Shown: in pieces, positions 1 to 8,128 of the stretch | Numbering within the stretch: the stretch's first letter is position 1 | Layout: each line of letters opens with the position of its first letter | NCBI RefSeq assembly: GCF_003243515.1 | Contig: NZ_QFRA01000018.1 | Location: 1 to 38,252 of the forward strand | Origin: Corynebacterium kroppenstedtii | Lineage (GTDB): Bacteria > Actinomycetota > Actinomycetes > Mycobacteriales > Mycobacteriaceae | Direction: 5' to 3' | DNA length: 38,252 nt | Program-made: the position numbers and the translations under genes | Notes under the pieces: model-generated | What the model saw: the letters and a program-made list of their open reading frames with translations, nothing else | The model's database searches: none | Told to the model about the DNA's origin: nothing

Positions 1-55
1 ACTCCTCATTTTCGTTTGTGGAACAGAACCCGCCCCACAATGTGATATTCGGATT

Positions 56-74
56 CTCGGAGACGTCCTCCGAG
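56..74 (-). terminator. Hairpin after the copC-like gene
   Basis: A perfect 7-bp inverted repeat (CTCGGAG / CTCCGAG) with a 5-nt loop lies about 20 bp beyond the stop codon of the minus-strand copC-like gene. There is no clear U-tract, so intrinsic termination is plausible but not certain. Confidence 0.4.
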
Positions 75-92
75 GACCTACTGCATGGTGTT

Positions 93-767
93 TTATCGTG
101 AGTCTCGATCGTCAGAGCTTGAGTCACGAAGACGTCGTAACGCAACCACGAGAGCACCGATAATGACGATGATAACGGCGATAGATAGCCACAGGGCTTT
201 CGATCCAAATGGCGACGACGACGTCGAGGATGATGAGTCTGTGTCTTGGGAGGATCCGTCGTTAGCATTCGCGGAGGGGGCAGAAGAACCGCCGGATTCA
301 TCCGTGTTCTCCTCCGACTCCCCCGTCGACGCGGACTGCGCTGCAGATTCTCCCTTGTCAGAATCCCCAGAATATGTGAAGGAAATTGACCCACGTGTCG
401 AATGCCCATCAGAACTGGTGATCTGGAACCCCACGACGTATGTGCCCGGCGAGGCATCGACATCCTCAGGAACTGTGAATGAAATAACATTCCCCGAGAT
501 AGTGGGTGTTCCTTTGGCAATGACTTTCCCCGACGACTTGTTCGACACCGCTATGGTGTTGAAATTATCTCTCGGGTTGCCTGACATTGTCAGCTGAATG
601 TCGTGAGGAAACTCCGATACTGTCGAACCATCCTCGGGTGACGACGACACCACGCTGTCATGAGCCCAGGCCTGCGGGGAAAAAGCAACCGCCCCCACCA
701 CGATAAGGATGAGGGATACGATAAGGCCACCCGCACTTCGGAACCGTACAGTTCGACTATCGCTCAT
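93..767 (-). CDS. CopC-domain copper-binding protein, membrane anchored
   Basis: A 224-residue exported protein of the CopC/YobA-like copper-binding family. Residues 1-35 form a signal peptide ending in AWA. Cleavage there would leave His36 as the mature N-terminus, followed by DSVVSSSPEDG, which matches the CopC opening pattern; a second conserved His lies in SSDGHSTRG. An N-terminal His plus a later Asp/His is how CopC proteins bind Cu(II), so the ligand set looks intact. A Ser/Glu/Asp-rich linker (about 130-185) leads to one transmembrane helix (about 191-210) and a basic/acidic tail, so the domain is held outside the membrane. The start at 767 is preferred over the upstream in-frame codon at 797 because GGGAGGG lies 5 nt before it. 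No copD-like gene is adjacent. It may serve copper handling or delivery to cuproenzymes. Confidence 0.8.
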   Translation of the reverse strand: MSDSRTVRFRSAGGLIVSLILIVVGAVAFSPQAWAHDSVVSSSPEDGSTVSEFPHDIQLTMSGNPRDNFNTIAVSNKSSGKVIAKGTPTISGNVISFTVPEDVDASPGTYVVGFQITSSDGHSTRGSISFTYSGDSDKGESAAQSASTGESEENTDESGGSSAPSANANDGSSQDTDSSSSTSSSPFGSKALWLSIAVIIVIIGALVVALRRLRDSSSDDRDSR

Positions 768-1074
768 CTCAGCCCTCCCAGAGCTGCGTAAAACCAACTA
801 CTTCTCTCCATCGTGGCACACAAAATCTCTTAACCTCTACACGCCACGCTGCCACCTGGTGCTCAGGCACGAAACCACCACGGATGTGGCGATATATAAC
901 GCTTCCAAGCTGCCCGGTGCGCACTCGCGAACCGCGTAGACACTAGTCGTCGAAACACGTCAGGAAGTTCCCCGCTATCCACGCCACTTCACCCCCACTA
1001 CGTTTGCGCCGGCCACCAGCGGCAGGACCCGGATATGCGAAAACCCGGACACGACGTGGTGACCGGGCTGTCTG
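768..1074. other. Intergenic region between copC-like gene and tRNA-Val
   Basis: About 300 bases with no convincing gene. It must hold the promoter of the minus-strand copC-like gene. Reading frames here are low-quality shadows. I see no repeat or clear regulatory motif. Confidence 0.5.
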
Positions 1075-1146
1075 TGGTCTCAGCTGGGATCGAACCAGCG
1101 ACCTTTCCGGTGTGAACGGAACGCTCTTCCACTGAGCCATGAGACC
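1075..1146 (-). tRNA. tRNA-Val(CAC)
   Basis: Read on the minus strand, a complete cloverleaf begins GGTCTCA and ends TGAGACC plus discriminator A. The anticodon arm is TTCCG-TTCACAC-CGGAA, giving anticodon CAC (valine, GUG codons). The T arm carries GGTTCGATCC. CCA is not encoded. It stands alone, opposite in direction to the other tRNAs of the window. Confidence 0.93.
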
Positions 1147-1332
1147 GACAAGCAAAAAATTTAGCACGATAGGAAGTCTCGAACAAAAATGACGTTGATA
1201 CGCCCCCACGATCCTATATGCCAAACGCGGTGAGGCTCTGTAGAGGCTCATGGGCTCGACACGGTCGGTCCACGTAGTTTTCCATCAGCAACCCCCCGAA
1301 ATGATCATGCTAAAGCCTGTTTTCCTGGAGAT

Positions 1333-1362
1333 TTGTGCATTACCTATCGCTACGGCTAGTCT
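1333..1362 (+). promoter_or_regulatory. Predicted promoter of the tRNA Gly-Val-Gly cluster
   Basis: TTGTGC (1333-1338) and TAGTCT (1357-1362) are separated by 18 bp, a reasonable SigA-type pair. Transcription would begin near 1369, about 40 nt before the first tRNA. Confidence 0.4.
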
Positions 1363-1407
1363 TTCTTTCGCATGTTACGGGCTTCCGAGCCCAACGCAAC
1401 ACGTCAT

Positions 1408-1480
1408 GCGGATGTAGCGCAGTTGGTAGCGCATAACCTTGCCAAGGTTAGGGTCGCGGGTTCGAGTCCCGTCATCCGCT
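1408..1480 (+). tRNA. tRNA-Gly(GCC), copy 1
   Basis: Acceptor GCGGATG/CATCCGC, anticodon arm TAACC-TTGCCAA-GGTTA with anticodon GCC, T arm with GGTTCGAGTCC, discriminator T. CCA is not encoded (CAA follows). The 73-nt body is identical to the copy at 1694. Confidence 0.95.
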
Positions 1481-1562
1481 CAACTGAAATAGATATTTCA
1501 GTTATCTAGGTTGACTTCTCGACGATGGATCTATCGAAGTTTCATGGTCTGGTCGACTACAT

Positions 1563-1637
1563 GCGCGATTAGCTCAGCGGGAGAGCGCTTCCCTGACACG
1601 GAAGAGGTCACTGGTTCGATCCCAGTATCGCGCACCA
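1563..1637 (+). tRNA. tRNA-Val(GAC)
   Basis: Acceptor GCGCGAT/ATCGCGC, anticodon arm CTTCC-CTGACAC-GGAAG with anticodon GAC (valine, GUC/GUU), T arm GGTTCGATCC, discriminator A and an encoded CCA (1635-1637). It lies between the two glycine copies and is probably co-transcribed with them. Confidence 0.94.
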
Positions 1638-1643
1638 CTTATC

Positions 1644-1681
1644 GCAGCAGATTGAGAAAGATTCTTTCACACTTCTGCTGC
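1644..1681 (+). other. Hairpin in the tRNA spacer
   Basis: An 8-bp perfect inverted repeat (GCAGCAGA / TCTGCTGC) encloses a smaller GAAAG/CTTTC repeat in the spacer between tRNA-Val and the second tRNA-Gly. It could guide cleavage of the polycistronic tRNA precursor. Confidence 0.35.
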
Positions 1682-1693
1682 ACGATGAGTCTT

Positions 1694-1769
1694 GCGGATG
1701 TAGCGCAGTTGGTAGCGCATAACCTTGCCAAGGTTAGGGTCGCGGGTTCGAGTCCCGTCATCCGCTCCA
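1694..1769 (+). tRNA. tRNA-Gly(GCC), copy 2
   Basis: The body (1694-1766) is identical to the copy at 1408-1480, with anticodon GCC. This copy is followed directly by an encoded CCA (1767-1769), unlike copy 1. Confidence 0.95.
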
Positions 1770-1782
1770 TGCACCAAGGTGT

Positions 1783-1806
1783 AAAAGGGCAGATCACTGC
1801 CCTTTT
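1783..1806 (+). terminator. Intrinsic terminator of the tRNA Gly-Val-Gly operon
   Basis: A perfect 10-bp stem, AAAAGGGCAG / CTGCCCTTTT, with loop ATCA; the 3' arm ends in TTTT. It is the clearest rho-independent terminator in the window and separates the Gly-Val-Gly operon from tRNA-Cys. Confidence 0.85.
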
Positions 1807-1861
1807 GTGCTATCGTGCATCATGATGCGTGAGTGAAATCCTTTCCTCATCATCGTCGTAT

Positions 1862-1932
1862 GGTGGAATGGCCGAGTGGTGAGGCAACGGTCTGCAAAAC
1901 CGTGTACACGGGTTCGATTCCCGTTTCCACCT
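1862..1932 (+). tRNA. tRNA-Cys(GCA)
   Basis: Acceptor GGTGGAA/TTCCACC, anticodon arm ACGGT-CTGCAAA-ACCGT with anticodon GCA, T arm GGTTCGATTCC, discriminator T, no encoded CCA. It lies beyond the terminator at 1783-1806 and so needs its own promoter. Confidence 0.95.
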
Positions 1933-2004
1933 CAAGCTCAACATATTTATTTCAACGGGGACGTTCCACAGAACTCAGGGCGCACTTCCGCCTACTGTGG
2001 AGCC

Positions 2005-2907
2005 ATGGCACCATCACCCACAGTTACGGTTTTTCCGCCCGAAAACGATCCTGATACCGACAGCGCATTAGAACGCTTCCTCCCCTTCCCTGCGCCACAG
2101 ACACTGAACATTCGAGCAATCATGGTATCGACCATCGATGGCGCTTCCGTAGCATCAAGTGGCACATCAGGAGAGCTCGGCGGCCCGATCGACTCCGCCA
2201 TGTTCGCCCTGCACCGACGGCAAACCGAAGCCGTCATAGCCGGTCTGTCCACGGCCCTCGCCGAAGGCTATGGCCCCATCGAGTTCAGCGCGCATGAAGT
2301 CCAGACCCGAGCCCACCATGTGCTACCACCAACCGCAGACTTGGTCCTCACTACCCATCAGTTGGATGACAAAAAGCTCTCAGACCTCCTTTCTTCTCCA
2401 CTTGCCACCACTGACGACGCCAATGACGATCAGTCGGAATCGGTAGACGGAGACGAAGATTCTGGGAACCATTCGTCCGAGGAAATCCAGCACGGGGGCT
2501 CAGTTATCATCCTCACCGATCGAACTGCGCCAGAAGCATCGACTTTTAGCAAGAACCGGACAATTCTGCGGAACCACGGCATAAACGTCGACGTCCTCGA
2601 CAAACTCGACGGCACACATATCCGTCAATGGTTAAGCGACCGCTACAGTATCGTCGATTGTGAAGGCGGGCCTCGCTTTCTGGGATCACTCATATCATCA
2701 CGCGCCATCGATGAAGTGATCTTGACAATTCATCCCGGTGTACAGGCCGGCAATGCTCCGCGAATTGCCTACGGAACCTCCGACGGAACCGACGAAGATG
2801 CCAAAACGATCACCGGCACCCCCACAGATGGTGAACTCCTCGCAATAGGGTATGACCAGGATGGAGCTGTGTTCCTTAGGTACGGTCTATGCAATAAGCA
2901 CACCTAG
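2005..2907 (+). CDS. Pyrimidine reductase family protein (RibD C-terminal fold)
   Basis: A 300-residue protein of the RibD C-terminal/dihydrofolate-reductase-like family, which reduces pyrimidine or related substrates with NADPH; the substrate of this branch is unknown to me. Family signatures are MVSTIDGASVASSGTSGELG near residue 36, with GGPIDSAMFALHRR after it, and CEGGPRFLGSLISSRAIDEV near residue 215, the usual cofactor-binding segment. An acidic, Ser-rich insertion (about 135-160) separates the halves and is probably a surface loop. The ATG at 2005 is chosen because in-frame codons upstream overlap tRNA-Cys. It seems to be a single-gene unit. Confidence 0.75.
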   Translation: MAPSPTVTVFPPENDPDTDSALERFLPFPAPQTLNIRAIMVSTIDGASVASSGTSGELGGPIDSAMFALHRRQTEAVIAGLSTALAEGYGPIEFSAHEVQTRAHHVLPPTADLVLTTHQLDDKKLSDLLSSPLATTDDANDDQSESVDGDEDSGNHSSEEIQHGGSVIILTDRTAPEASTFSKNRTILRNHGINVDVLDKLDGTHIRQWLSDRYSIVDCEGGPRFLGSLISSRAIDEVILTIHPGVQAGNAPRIAYGTSDGTDEDAKTITGTPTDGELLAIGYDQDGAVFLRYGLCNKHT

Positions 2908-3061
2908 ACCACACGGATGGTGGTGCAATTAGCCCCTTTTCGGAGATGGCGAACTAAAGCTTTTATACGGCCCTCGTGAAATAACGAACCATAACGCGGT
3001 GTTGAAATGAGTTAAAACAGTAACCTCTGTTAACAATCTCTCACGACGCCGAAAGGAAAGA

Positions 3062-3493
3062 ATGACTGACAAGGATGAACAACACGAGGACTTTCGTCGC
3101 CTTACCGATGATGAATGGCGAGCCCGACTCACCAACGACGAATACCGGGTCCTTCGAGAAGCGGGAACCGAAGCTCCTTTCACGGGTGAATACACCGATA
3201 CCGAGACTGAAGGAGTCTACCGGTGCCGAGCCTGCGGCTCCGAGCTCTTCCGGTCGCGCGAGAAGTTCCATAGCCGCTGCGGGTGGCCATCATTCTTCTC
3301 CCCCCTCGCTGGAGACCGGATCATTGAAGTCGCTGATAATAGCCACGGGATGCACCGAGTTGAGGTGAAATGCGCGCAATGCCATAGCCATCTGGGCCAC
3401 GTCTTCGAAGGCGAGGGCTATGACACTCCTACGGATTTACGCTATTGCATTAACAGCATCAGCCTCACACTAGAACCCGCAACCAAGGATTAG
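3062..3493 (+). CDS. msrB: Peptide-methionine (R)-S-oxide reductase
   Basis: A 143-residue MsrB, which reduces methionine-R-sulfoxide in oxidised proteins. Two CxxC pairs (CRAC near residue 58, CAQC near 105) form the structural zinc site. RYCINSISL near residue 130 carries the catalytic cysteine, and CGWPSFF and HLGHVFEGEGYDTPTDLRYC are typical substrate-site segments. Length is normal for a stand-alone MsrB and no signal peptide is present, so it is cytoplasmic. AAGGAAAG precedes the ATG by a few bases. It converges with hemQ, an arrangement I know from other Corynebacterium genomes. Confidence 0.95.
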   Translation: MTDKDEQHEDFRRLTDDEWRARLTNDEYRVLREAGTEAPFTGEYTDTETEGVYRCRACGSELFRSREKFHSRCGWPSFFSPLAGDRIIEVADNSHGMHRVEVKCAQCHSHLGHVFEGEGYDTPTDLRYCINSISLTLEPATKD

Positions 3494-3515
3494 CAGCCAA
3501 AGATCAAGCAAGGCC

Positions 3516-3539
3516 GTACCGCTCCCCCCCTAGCAGTAC
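3516..3539. terminator. C-loop hairpin between msrB and hemQ
   Basis: GTACCGCT and AGCAGTAC pair with one mismatch around a loop of seven C and one T, between the convergent stops of msrB and hemQ. It could end transcription from both sides. No strong U-tract is present. Confidence 0.35.
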
Positions 3540-3590
3540 GTCCTATGCCTTCATAACAACATCTCGTCGACGAAACGATTGACGAAACGA

Positions 3591-4370
3591 TTATGGCAAG
3601 AGATCGGTGATCTCAGCGATATCGTCAACTCGTCGTCCGGTGAAGAACGGAATCTCTTCACGGACGTGAAGCCTCGCCTCTGTGTAGCGCATGTGGTGCA
3701 TGAGATCAACGATGCGGTCCAGCTTCGGTCCTTCGAAGGCCAGAATCCATTCGTAGTCGCCCAAAGCGAAAGCCGGAACGGTGTTCGCACGGACGTCGGG
3801 GTAATCACGGCCCATCTTTCCGTGGTCAGCCAGGATCCGACGACGATCCGCAGGATCCATCACGTACCAGTCGTACGAGCGGACGAACGGGTAAACAGCA
3901 ATCCACCGCTTCGGTTCTTCTTCCGCGATGAATGACGGCACGTGGGACTTGTTGAATTCGGATGGGCGGTGGAGTGCTGCCTGTGACCACACGCCAGTAC
4001 ATGCACGTCCCAACGTCGTCGTCCGCAGGAAACGATTGTAAGCTTCCTGCAGATCTTCCATCTTTTCAGCGTGCCACCAGATCATGATGTCAGCTTCCGC
4101 ACGAATACCGGAAACGTTGTAGATCCCTCGTATGGTGAGATCTTCGTGCTCATAGGAAGCAATAAAGTCACGCATTTCCTGGGCCACTTTGTCCCGGTCC
4201 TCACCCAATTTACCGGGGGCAACCTTAAAGACCGACCACATCGCGTACCGAACAGTCGCATTCAACTTCTTATAATTCAGACGATGCTTGTGCTCAGGGC
4301 CAGCGGCTTGTGCAGGTTGTTTGGAAGTATCACTATTTTCTTGACGAACGTCGTCCTGGTTTTCAGCCAT
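3591..4370 (-). CDS. hemQ: Coproheme decarboxylase HemQ (chlorite-dismutase family)
   Basis: A 259-residue HemQ, which decarboxylates Fe-coproporphyrin III to heme b using hydrogen peroxide, the last step of the Gram-positive heme pathway. Diagnostic segments are ADIMIWWHAEKMEDLQ, the YPFVRSYDWYVMDPADRRR block, and VDLMHHMRYTEARLHVREE near the C-terminus, where the heme-ligating His is expected. The acidic, Gln-rich first 30 residues are variable and probably disordered. The ATG at 4370 is preferred to the TTG two codons upstream because AGAGG lies 7 nt before it. It is the third gene of hemE-hemY-hemQ, about 125 bp after hemY, and a 9-bp hairpin lies in that gap. Confidence 0.95.
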   Translation of the reverse strand: MAENQDDVRQENSDTSKQPAQAAGPEHKHRLNYKKLNATVRYAMWSVFKVAPGKLGEDRDKVAQEMRDFIASYEHEDLTIRGIYNVSGIRAEADIMIWWHAEKMEDLQEAYNRFLRTTTLGRACTGVWSQAALHRPSEFNKSHVPSFIAEEEPKRWIAVYPFVRSYDWYVMDPADRRRILADHGKMGRDYPDVRANTVPAFALGDYEWILAFEGPKLDRIVDLMHHMRYTEARLHVREEIPFFTGRRVDDIAEITDLLP

Positions 4371-4402
4371 GGTCAACCTCTTCTTTTCTTCGTAAACTAC
4401 CG

Positions 4403-4429
4403 GAGCTTCGTGATGTGACGACGAAGCTC
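4403..4429 (-). promoter_or_regulatory. Hairpin in the hemY-hemQ gap
   Basis: A perfect 9-bp inverted repeat (GAGCTTCGT / ACGAAGCTC) with a 9-nt loop sits between the hemY stop and the hemQ start. It has no U-tract on the minus strand, so it may be an attenuator or an RNA processing/stability element rather than a plain terminator. Confidence 0.35.
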
Positions 4430-4496
4430 AACGAACACGACATATGTGGAACTTGGTTCTTGACTCCACGCGAAGGTAAAAGCCTCCTGATCACTG

Positions 4497-5966
4497 TCAC
4501 ATAACCGTATCCATCACCTTCTTCGCCGCCTCACGCGCTTGCGCGATACACGCTGGAACTCCTACGCCGTGCCAGATGGCACCTGCAACTTCTAGTCCTT
4601 CGACTTGACTGATGTCCTTAAGCGCCACATTAATGAGTTCATCGTGGCCCATGCCGTAACGTGGCAAACCACCCCACCACTTTTGAAGCACCGTCTCTTC
4701 GGGGTGTAGACGTTGGCCCGTAATAGCTTCGAAATCGTCGATAGCGTATTTCACCAGCGTGTCTTCGTCTTCCCTGACGAGTGAATCGTCGCCCCAATGG
4801 CCGAATGAAGCTCTGATAAAAGCACCAACTTGATCATCAACGTGGGGCCACTTACGGGATGAGAAAGTAAAGGCTTTAGCGTGAAGACCTGCATCAGATG
4901 ACACGAGAATGCCCGTTGTCTCCGGGATAGCCTCGTCATTCGGCAGACGTAGACCAAGAACAACACTCGACGCCAGATCCATCGACCCAAGGATGTCTGC
5001 TGCCACGGGGGCAATCTCAGCGAGCTGCTGGCCCGTGACATCCGCCGGAGTAGCGACAACAACAGCGTCGAATTCTTCAGTCTCTGTCGACGACGAACCA
5101 GTCACGACGTAGAAACGATGGGAACTTCCCGCCCCCGCGGGCAATACCGCAGCGGCAGGGGTATTCACACGAATGGTGGCCGACGATTGCTCAATCAGCG
5201 CATCGATCAAATCACGATAGCCTCCGACGAACGACGCAAACACCGGCGGCTTTTTCGCCGAGGCAATCGGAGACTCCTCATCTGCCGCGCCCCCGGCCAA
5301 CCGTGCCTCACGCGCCTCATCCCGTTGCTGTAAAACAGCAGCTGCAGCTCGCGTTAATGTCACAGGTTCGCCATGATTGGCAAGCTCATCCATGGCTGCA
5401 GCTAATTCCGGAATCGTCGCTCGTAGACCAAGATCTTCAGCACGAGACGAGTAGACCCCACCCAGCAACGGAGAGACCACGTGATCCACGACCTGCTGGC
5501 CCATCCGCTCGGCAACCAACGCGCCGAGTAAGGCATCTTCGCCTTCCACCCACGGTATTGCGTAGGCCTCTCCCTCAGCATCAATCCGTGCGCAGGTGTC
5601 GGAATCAACGAGGTCTTTCACAGAGGAACTCTCGGCGGGAATTCCCATCACGGTTCGCGACGGAACTGAGTGCAAGGTACCGTCGCCAATCCATAACCCG
5701 GATTTGAGGTCGGACGGATAGCGGAGCCGGTCTTTTAGCCCCAAGGATGTAAAGAACCGAGTGGCATCGGCACGGAAGGCGAGGTACGCCTCTGCCCCCA
5801 CATCAACACTGCCGGTAGCTAGGTCAACGGTCTTGAGTTTCCCACCTACCGCGTCGGATGCTTCAAAAACAACGACGTCGGCATTGGGGTCGCGACGGCT
5901 GATTTCATACGCCGCGACAAGTCCCGACAGTCCTCCACCAATAACCGCAACACACGTCTTTACCAC
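4497..5966 (-). CDS. hemY: Coproporphyrinogen III oxidase (HemY/CgoX type)
   Basis: A 489-residue FAD-dependent oxidase that, in actinobacteria, oxidises coproporphyrinogen III to coproporphyrin III; older annotation calls it protoporphyrinogen oxidase. The N-terminus has the dinucleotide-binding fold VIGGGLSGLVAAYEISRR and an acidic strand end, VVFEASDAVGGKL. The C-terminus has EVAGAIWHGVGVPACIAQA, which closes the FAD site in this family. The GTG start at 5966 overlaps the hemE stop by 7 nt, so translation is probably coupled to hemE. No transmembrane helix is obvious, in line with the soluble Gram-positive type. Confidence 0.93.
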   Translation of the reverse strand: MVKTCVAVIGGGLSGLVAAYEISRRDPNADVVVFEASDAVGGKLKTVDLATGSVDVGAEAYLAFRADATRFFTSLGLKDRLRYPSDLKSGLWIGDGTLHSVPSRTVMGIPAESSSVKDLVDSDTCARIDAEGEAYAIPWVEGEDALLGALVAERMGQQVVDHVVSPLLGGVYSSRAEDLGLRATIPELAAAMDELANHGEPVTLTRAAAAVLQQRDEAREARLAGGAADEESPIASAKKPPVFASFVGGYRDLIDALIEQSSATIRVNTPAAAVLPAGAGSSHRFYVVTGSSSTETEEFDAVVVATPADVTGQQLAEIAPVAADILGSMDLASSVVLGLRLPNDEAIPETTGILVSSDAGLHAKAFTFSSRKWPHVDDQVGAFIRASFGHWGDDSLVREDEDTLVKYAIDDFEAITGQRLHPEETVLQKWWGGLPRYGMGHDELINVALKDISQVEGLEVAGAIWHGVGVPACIAQAREAAKKVMDTVM

Positions 5967-7123
5967 GAATGCACCTTTTCTACGATGTGAGAAATAATGT
6001 CCGGGTCAGTGTCTGCGAGAACACCGTGCCCCAAGTTCACAATATGACCTGAAATCTTTCCTTCGGAGATAAGCTGATCCGTGGTGGTCAACAGCCGATC
6101 TATTTCCTTATCAACCGCTTCTTCACCTGCAAAAAGTAAGGCTGGGTCAATATTCCCCTGAAGCGCCAACGCACCAGGACCTGGTTCCCCGTTTTTGTCC
6201 GCTAAAGCTACGTTAATGCGCTGTGCCGCAGTAGCCATGTCCACCCGCCAGTCAACCCCCATGACATCGGGGCCCGTTTGCACCATGGGGCCGAGCAGCT
6301 CCCCCGTCGTCACGCCAAAATGAATGCGCGGAATAGGCTGACGGCCACCCCGTGAGGACCTCTCGGACACGAACCTAAAGATTTCGGCCGAATACGGGGC
6401 AACCAGATCGGTATAGTTCCGTGCGTGCAAGTATCCTGCCCAGGAATCGAATAGCTGCATGGCATCAATTCCCGCGTCGATCTGTACCTCGAGGAAAACC
6501 TTGATGTAGTCCGTCAACACACGCATGAGAGCGTGCCATGAGTCCGGGTCAGCATGCATCATGGCTTTCGTGTGTTGGTGGGTTTTCGACGGTCCCCCCT
6601 CAATCAAATAAGACGCAATGGTAAACGGAGCACCGGCGAACCCGATTAAAGCCTGATCATCGCGCAGTTCCCCGATGATTTCTTGGACTGCCTCGCCGAT
6701 GGCCGAAATGGAATCCGGATCCAATTCAGGGAGCGAGTCAATGTCCGCCCGTGACCGAATCGGACGATCGACGACGGGGCCACGGCCGGCAACAATCTCC
6801 ACCCCGATTCCCGCAGCCTTAAGCGGCACAACGATGTCTGAGAAGAAGATCGCAGCGTCGACATTATGTCTGCGCACAGGTTGCAGAGTGATCTCAGCGG
6901 CGGCATCAGGGGTAAAGCATGCTTCCAGCATCCCGATGTTCTCCCGGAGCTTCCGGTATTCCGGAAGTGACCGTCCGGCCTGCCGCATAAACCAGACAGG
7001 CCGATGATGCGGGGTGGCTCCATTCGCGGCGTCGAGTAGCGATGACTGCGACAACGTGCGGCGCGACGAAGCTATATCTGGAGAATCGCCGGAATTCGTA
7101 CTCATTCCATGCATACGGTTCAT
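5960..7123 (-). CDS. hemE: Uroporphyrinogen decarboxylase
   Basis: A 387-residue HemE, which removes four acetate carboxyls from uroporphyrinogen III to give coproporphyrinogen III. PVWFMRQAGRSLPEYRKLRE is the family signature at the N-terminus with the substrate-binding arginines, IFFSDIVVPLKAAGIGVE carries the catalytic Asp region, and GNIDPALLFAGEE and NLGHGVLADTDPD match the C-terminal signature. Three in-frame ATGs (7123, 7114, 7105) are possible starts; none has a strong ribosome site, and the codon read at 7321 would add a long, non-family extension. It leads the hemE-hemY-hemQ cluster. Ferrochelatase is not in the window. Confidence 0.95.
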   Translation of the reverse strand: MNRMHGMSTNSGDSPDIASSRRTLSQSSLLDAANGATPHHRPVWFMRQAGRSLPEYRKLRENIGMLEACFTPDAAAEITLQPVRRHNVDAAIFFSDIVVPLKAAGIGVEIVAGRGPVVDRPIRSRADIDSLPELDPDSISAIGEAVQEIIGELRDDQALIGFAGAPFTIASYLIEGGPSKTHQHTKAMMHADPDSWHALMRVLTDYIKVFLEVQIDAGIDAMQLFDSWAGYLHARNYTDLVAPYSAEIFRFVSERSSRGGRQPIPRIHFGVTTGELLGPMVQTGPDVMGVDWRVDMATAAQRINVALADKNGEPGPGALALQGNIDPALLFAGEEAVDKEIDRLLTTTDQLISEGKISGHIVNLGHGVLADTDPDIISHIVEKVHSW

Positions 7124-7459
7124 AGTGCCAGGTCTCGATCCGAATCGAACACTCGCGACAATCGCCCCTACCGAGTGTACCCCACCGTCGCTAAAATTCC
7201 ACTGGCACAGGCGATTTCGCGGTCCCCCCGTCGTTAAGTATTTTTTGCGACGCAGTAACCCCCACCAGCGTGCGACATTAAACCGCCCGCACCCAAGCAT
7301 CCCGTGCATTTCAGCCGACACAGGCTCTTTACCAAGCTAAACCGAGCTGGTGTCCGACGGGAAACGACGCACAGGACTCATCGCTAGCTGGGACTTTGAC
7401 ATCGAACCCCCGGCGCGCCTCCTGAGCAAACACGGCAGAAAACTGTACCGTGCCCAAGT
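7124..7459. other. Divergent promoter region, hemE / DUF3000
   Basis: About 335 bases between divergent genes. On the minus strand TACACT near 7170 could be a -10 for hemE. On the plus strand TTGACA (7396-7401) resembles a -35, but no good -10 follows at 16-18 bp. I found no gene and no clear iron- or heme-responsive operator. Confidence 0.4.
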
Positions 7460-8128
7460 GTGAGCATTGATCAGCCATCGCACGACGACAATTCTGCTTC
7501 CCACCGGTTAAACACTGCTACTCCTCGTAAGGAGACCTCAGCATCCATGAATCATGATGGATTCACCGACGAACCCCAGGTTTTCCATGACGCGGTGGCT
7601 TCCATGCATGCGGCTTCATTGCGTAAGGAAATATCCATGGGGTCAATTCGCCCACCCCAGCGTTTAGCTCCATATAGCTACGCGGTCGGGTTAGAAGTAG
7701 ATCATGAGCAGTCACGCACTATTCCGCGTGATACGGATGGCGATGCTTTTGGGCGGCTGATTCTCCTTCACGACCCTCGGAGCGATGGGAACTGGTCCCA
7801 GGCTCTTCGCCTTGTCGCGTATATCCAGGCAGACATGGATCCGGAGGTCGCGTCGGATCCGCTGTTGCCTGATGTCGCGTGGCAATGGCTTTCTGAGGGT
7901 TTAACCAGTGAGGAGGCGCATTATTCGCAGCTCGGGGGCACGGTGACTTCCACGTCGTCGGCACGGTATGGGAATATTGGGGGCCCTGGGAAGGCGTATC
8001 AGATTGAGCTGCGTGCGTCGTGGACAGCGGATGATACTAATCTTGCTTTCCACGTTGAGGCATTCGCTCACGTTCTCGCGTCGGTGGCAGGACTTCCTCC
8101 TGAAGGAGTCGCTCAGCTTGGACAGTAG
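7460..8128 (+). CDS. DUF3000 family protein
   Basis: A conserved actinobacterial protein of unknown function, 222 residues from the GTG at 7460. The recognisable domain starts near residue 42 (FHDAVASMHAASLRKEISMG) and includes RPPQRLAPYSYAVGLEV and DGNWSQALRLVAYIQADMDP. It is cytoplasmic, with no membrane segment. The ATG at 7547 (codon 30) is an alternative start: AAGGAG precedes it by 12 nt, and the first 29 residues look poorly conserved in character. It is translationally overlapped by RNase D, as in other corynebacteria and in Mycobacterium, where the two genes are neighbours. Confidence 0.8.
   Translation: MSIDQPSHDDNSASHRLNTATPRKETSASMNHDGFTDEPQVFHDAVASMHAASLRKEISMGSIRPPQRLAPYSYAVGLEVDHEQSRTIPRDTDGDAFGRLILLHDPRSDGNWSQALRLVAYIQADMDPEVASDPLLPDVAWQWLSEGLTSEEAHYSQLGGTVTSTSSARYGNIGGPGKAYQIELRASWTADDTNLAFHVEAFAHVLASVAGLPPEGVAQLGQ

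Noticed and set aside
943..1825. Open frames running through tRNA genes (943-1251 minus, 998-1186 minus, 1511-1825 plus)
   Set aside because: They are translations of tRNA sequence and spacers with no protein-like features.
7968..8117. Longer RNase D start at 7968
   Set aside because: It lies entirely inside DUF3000, and the added residues are Arg-rich and unlike the family.
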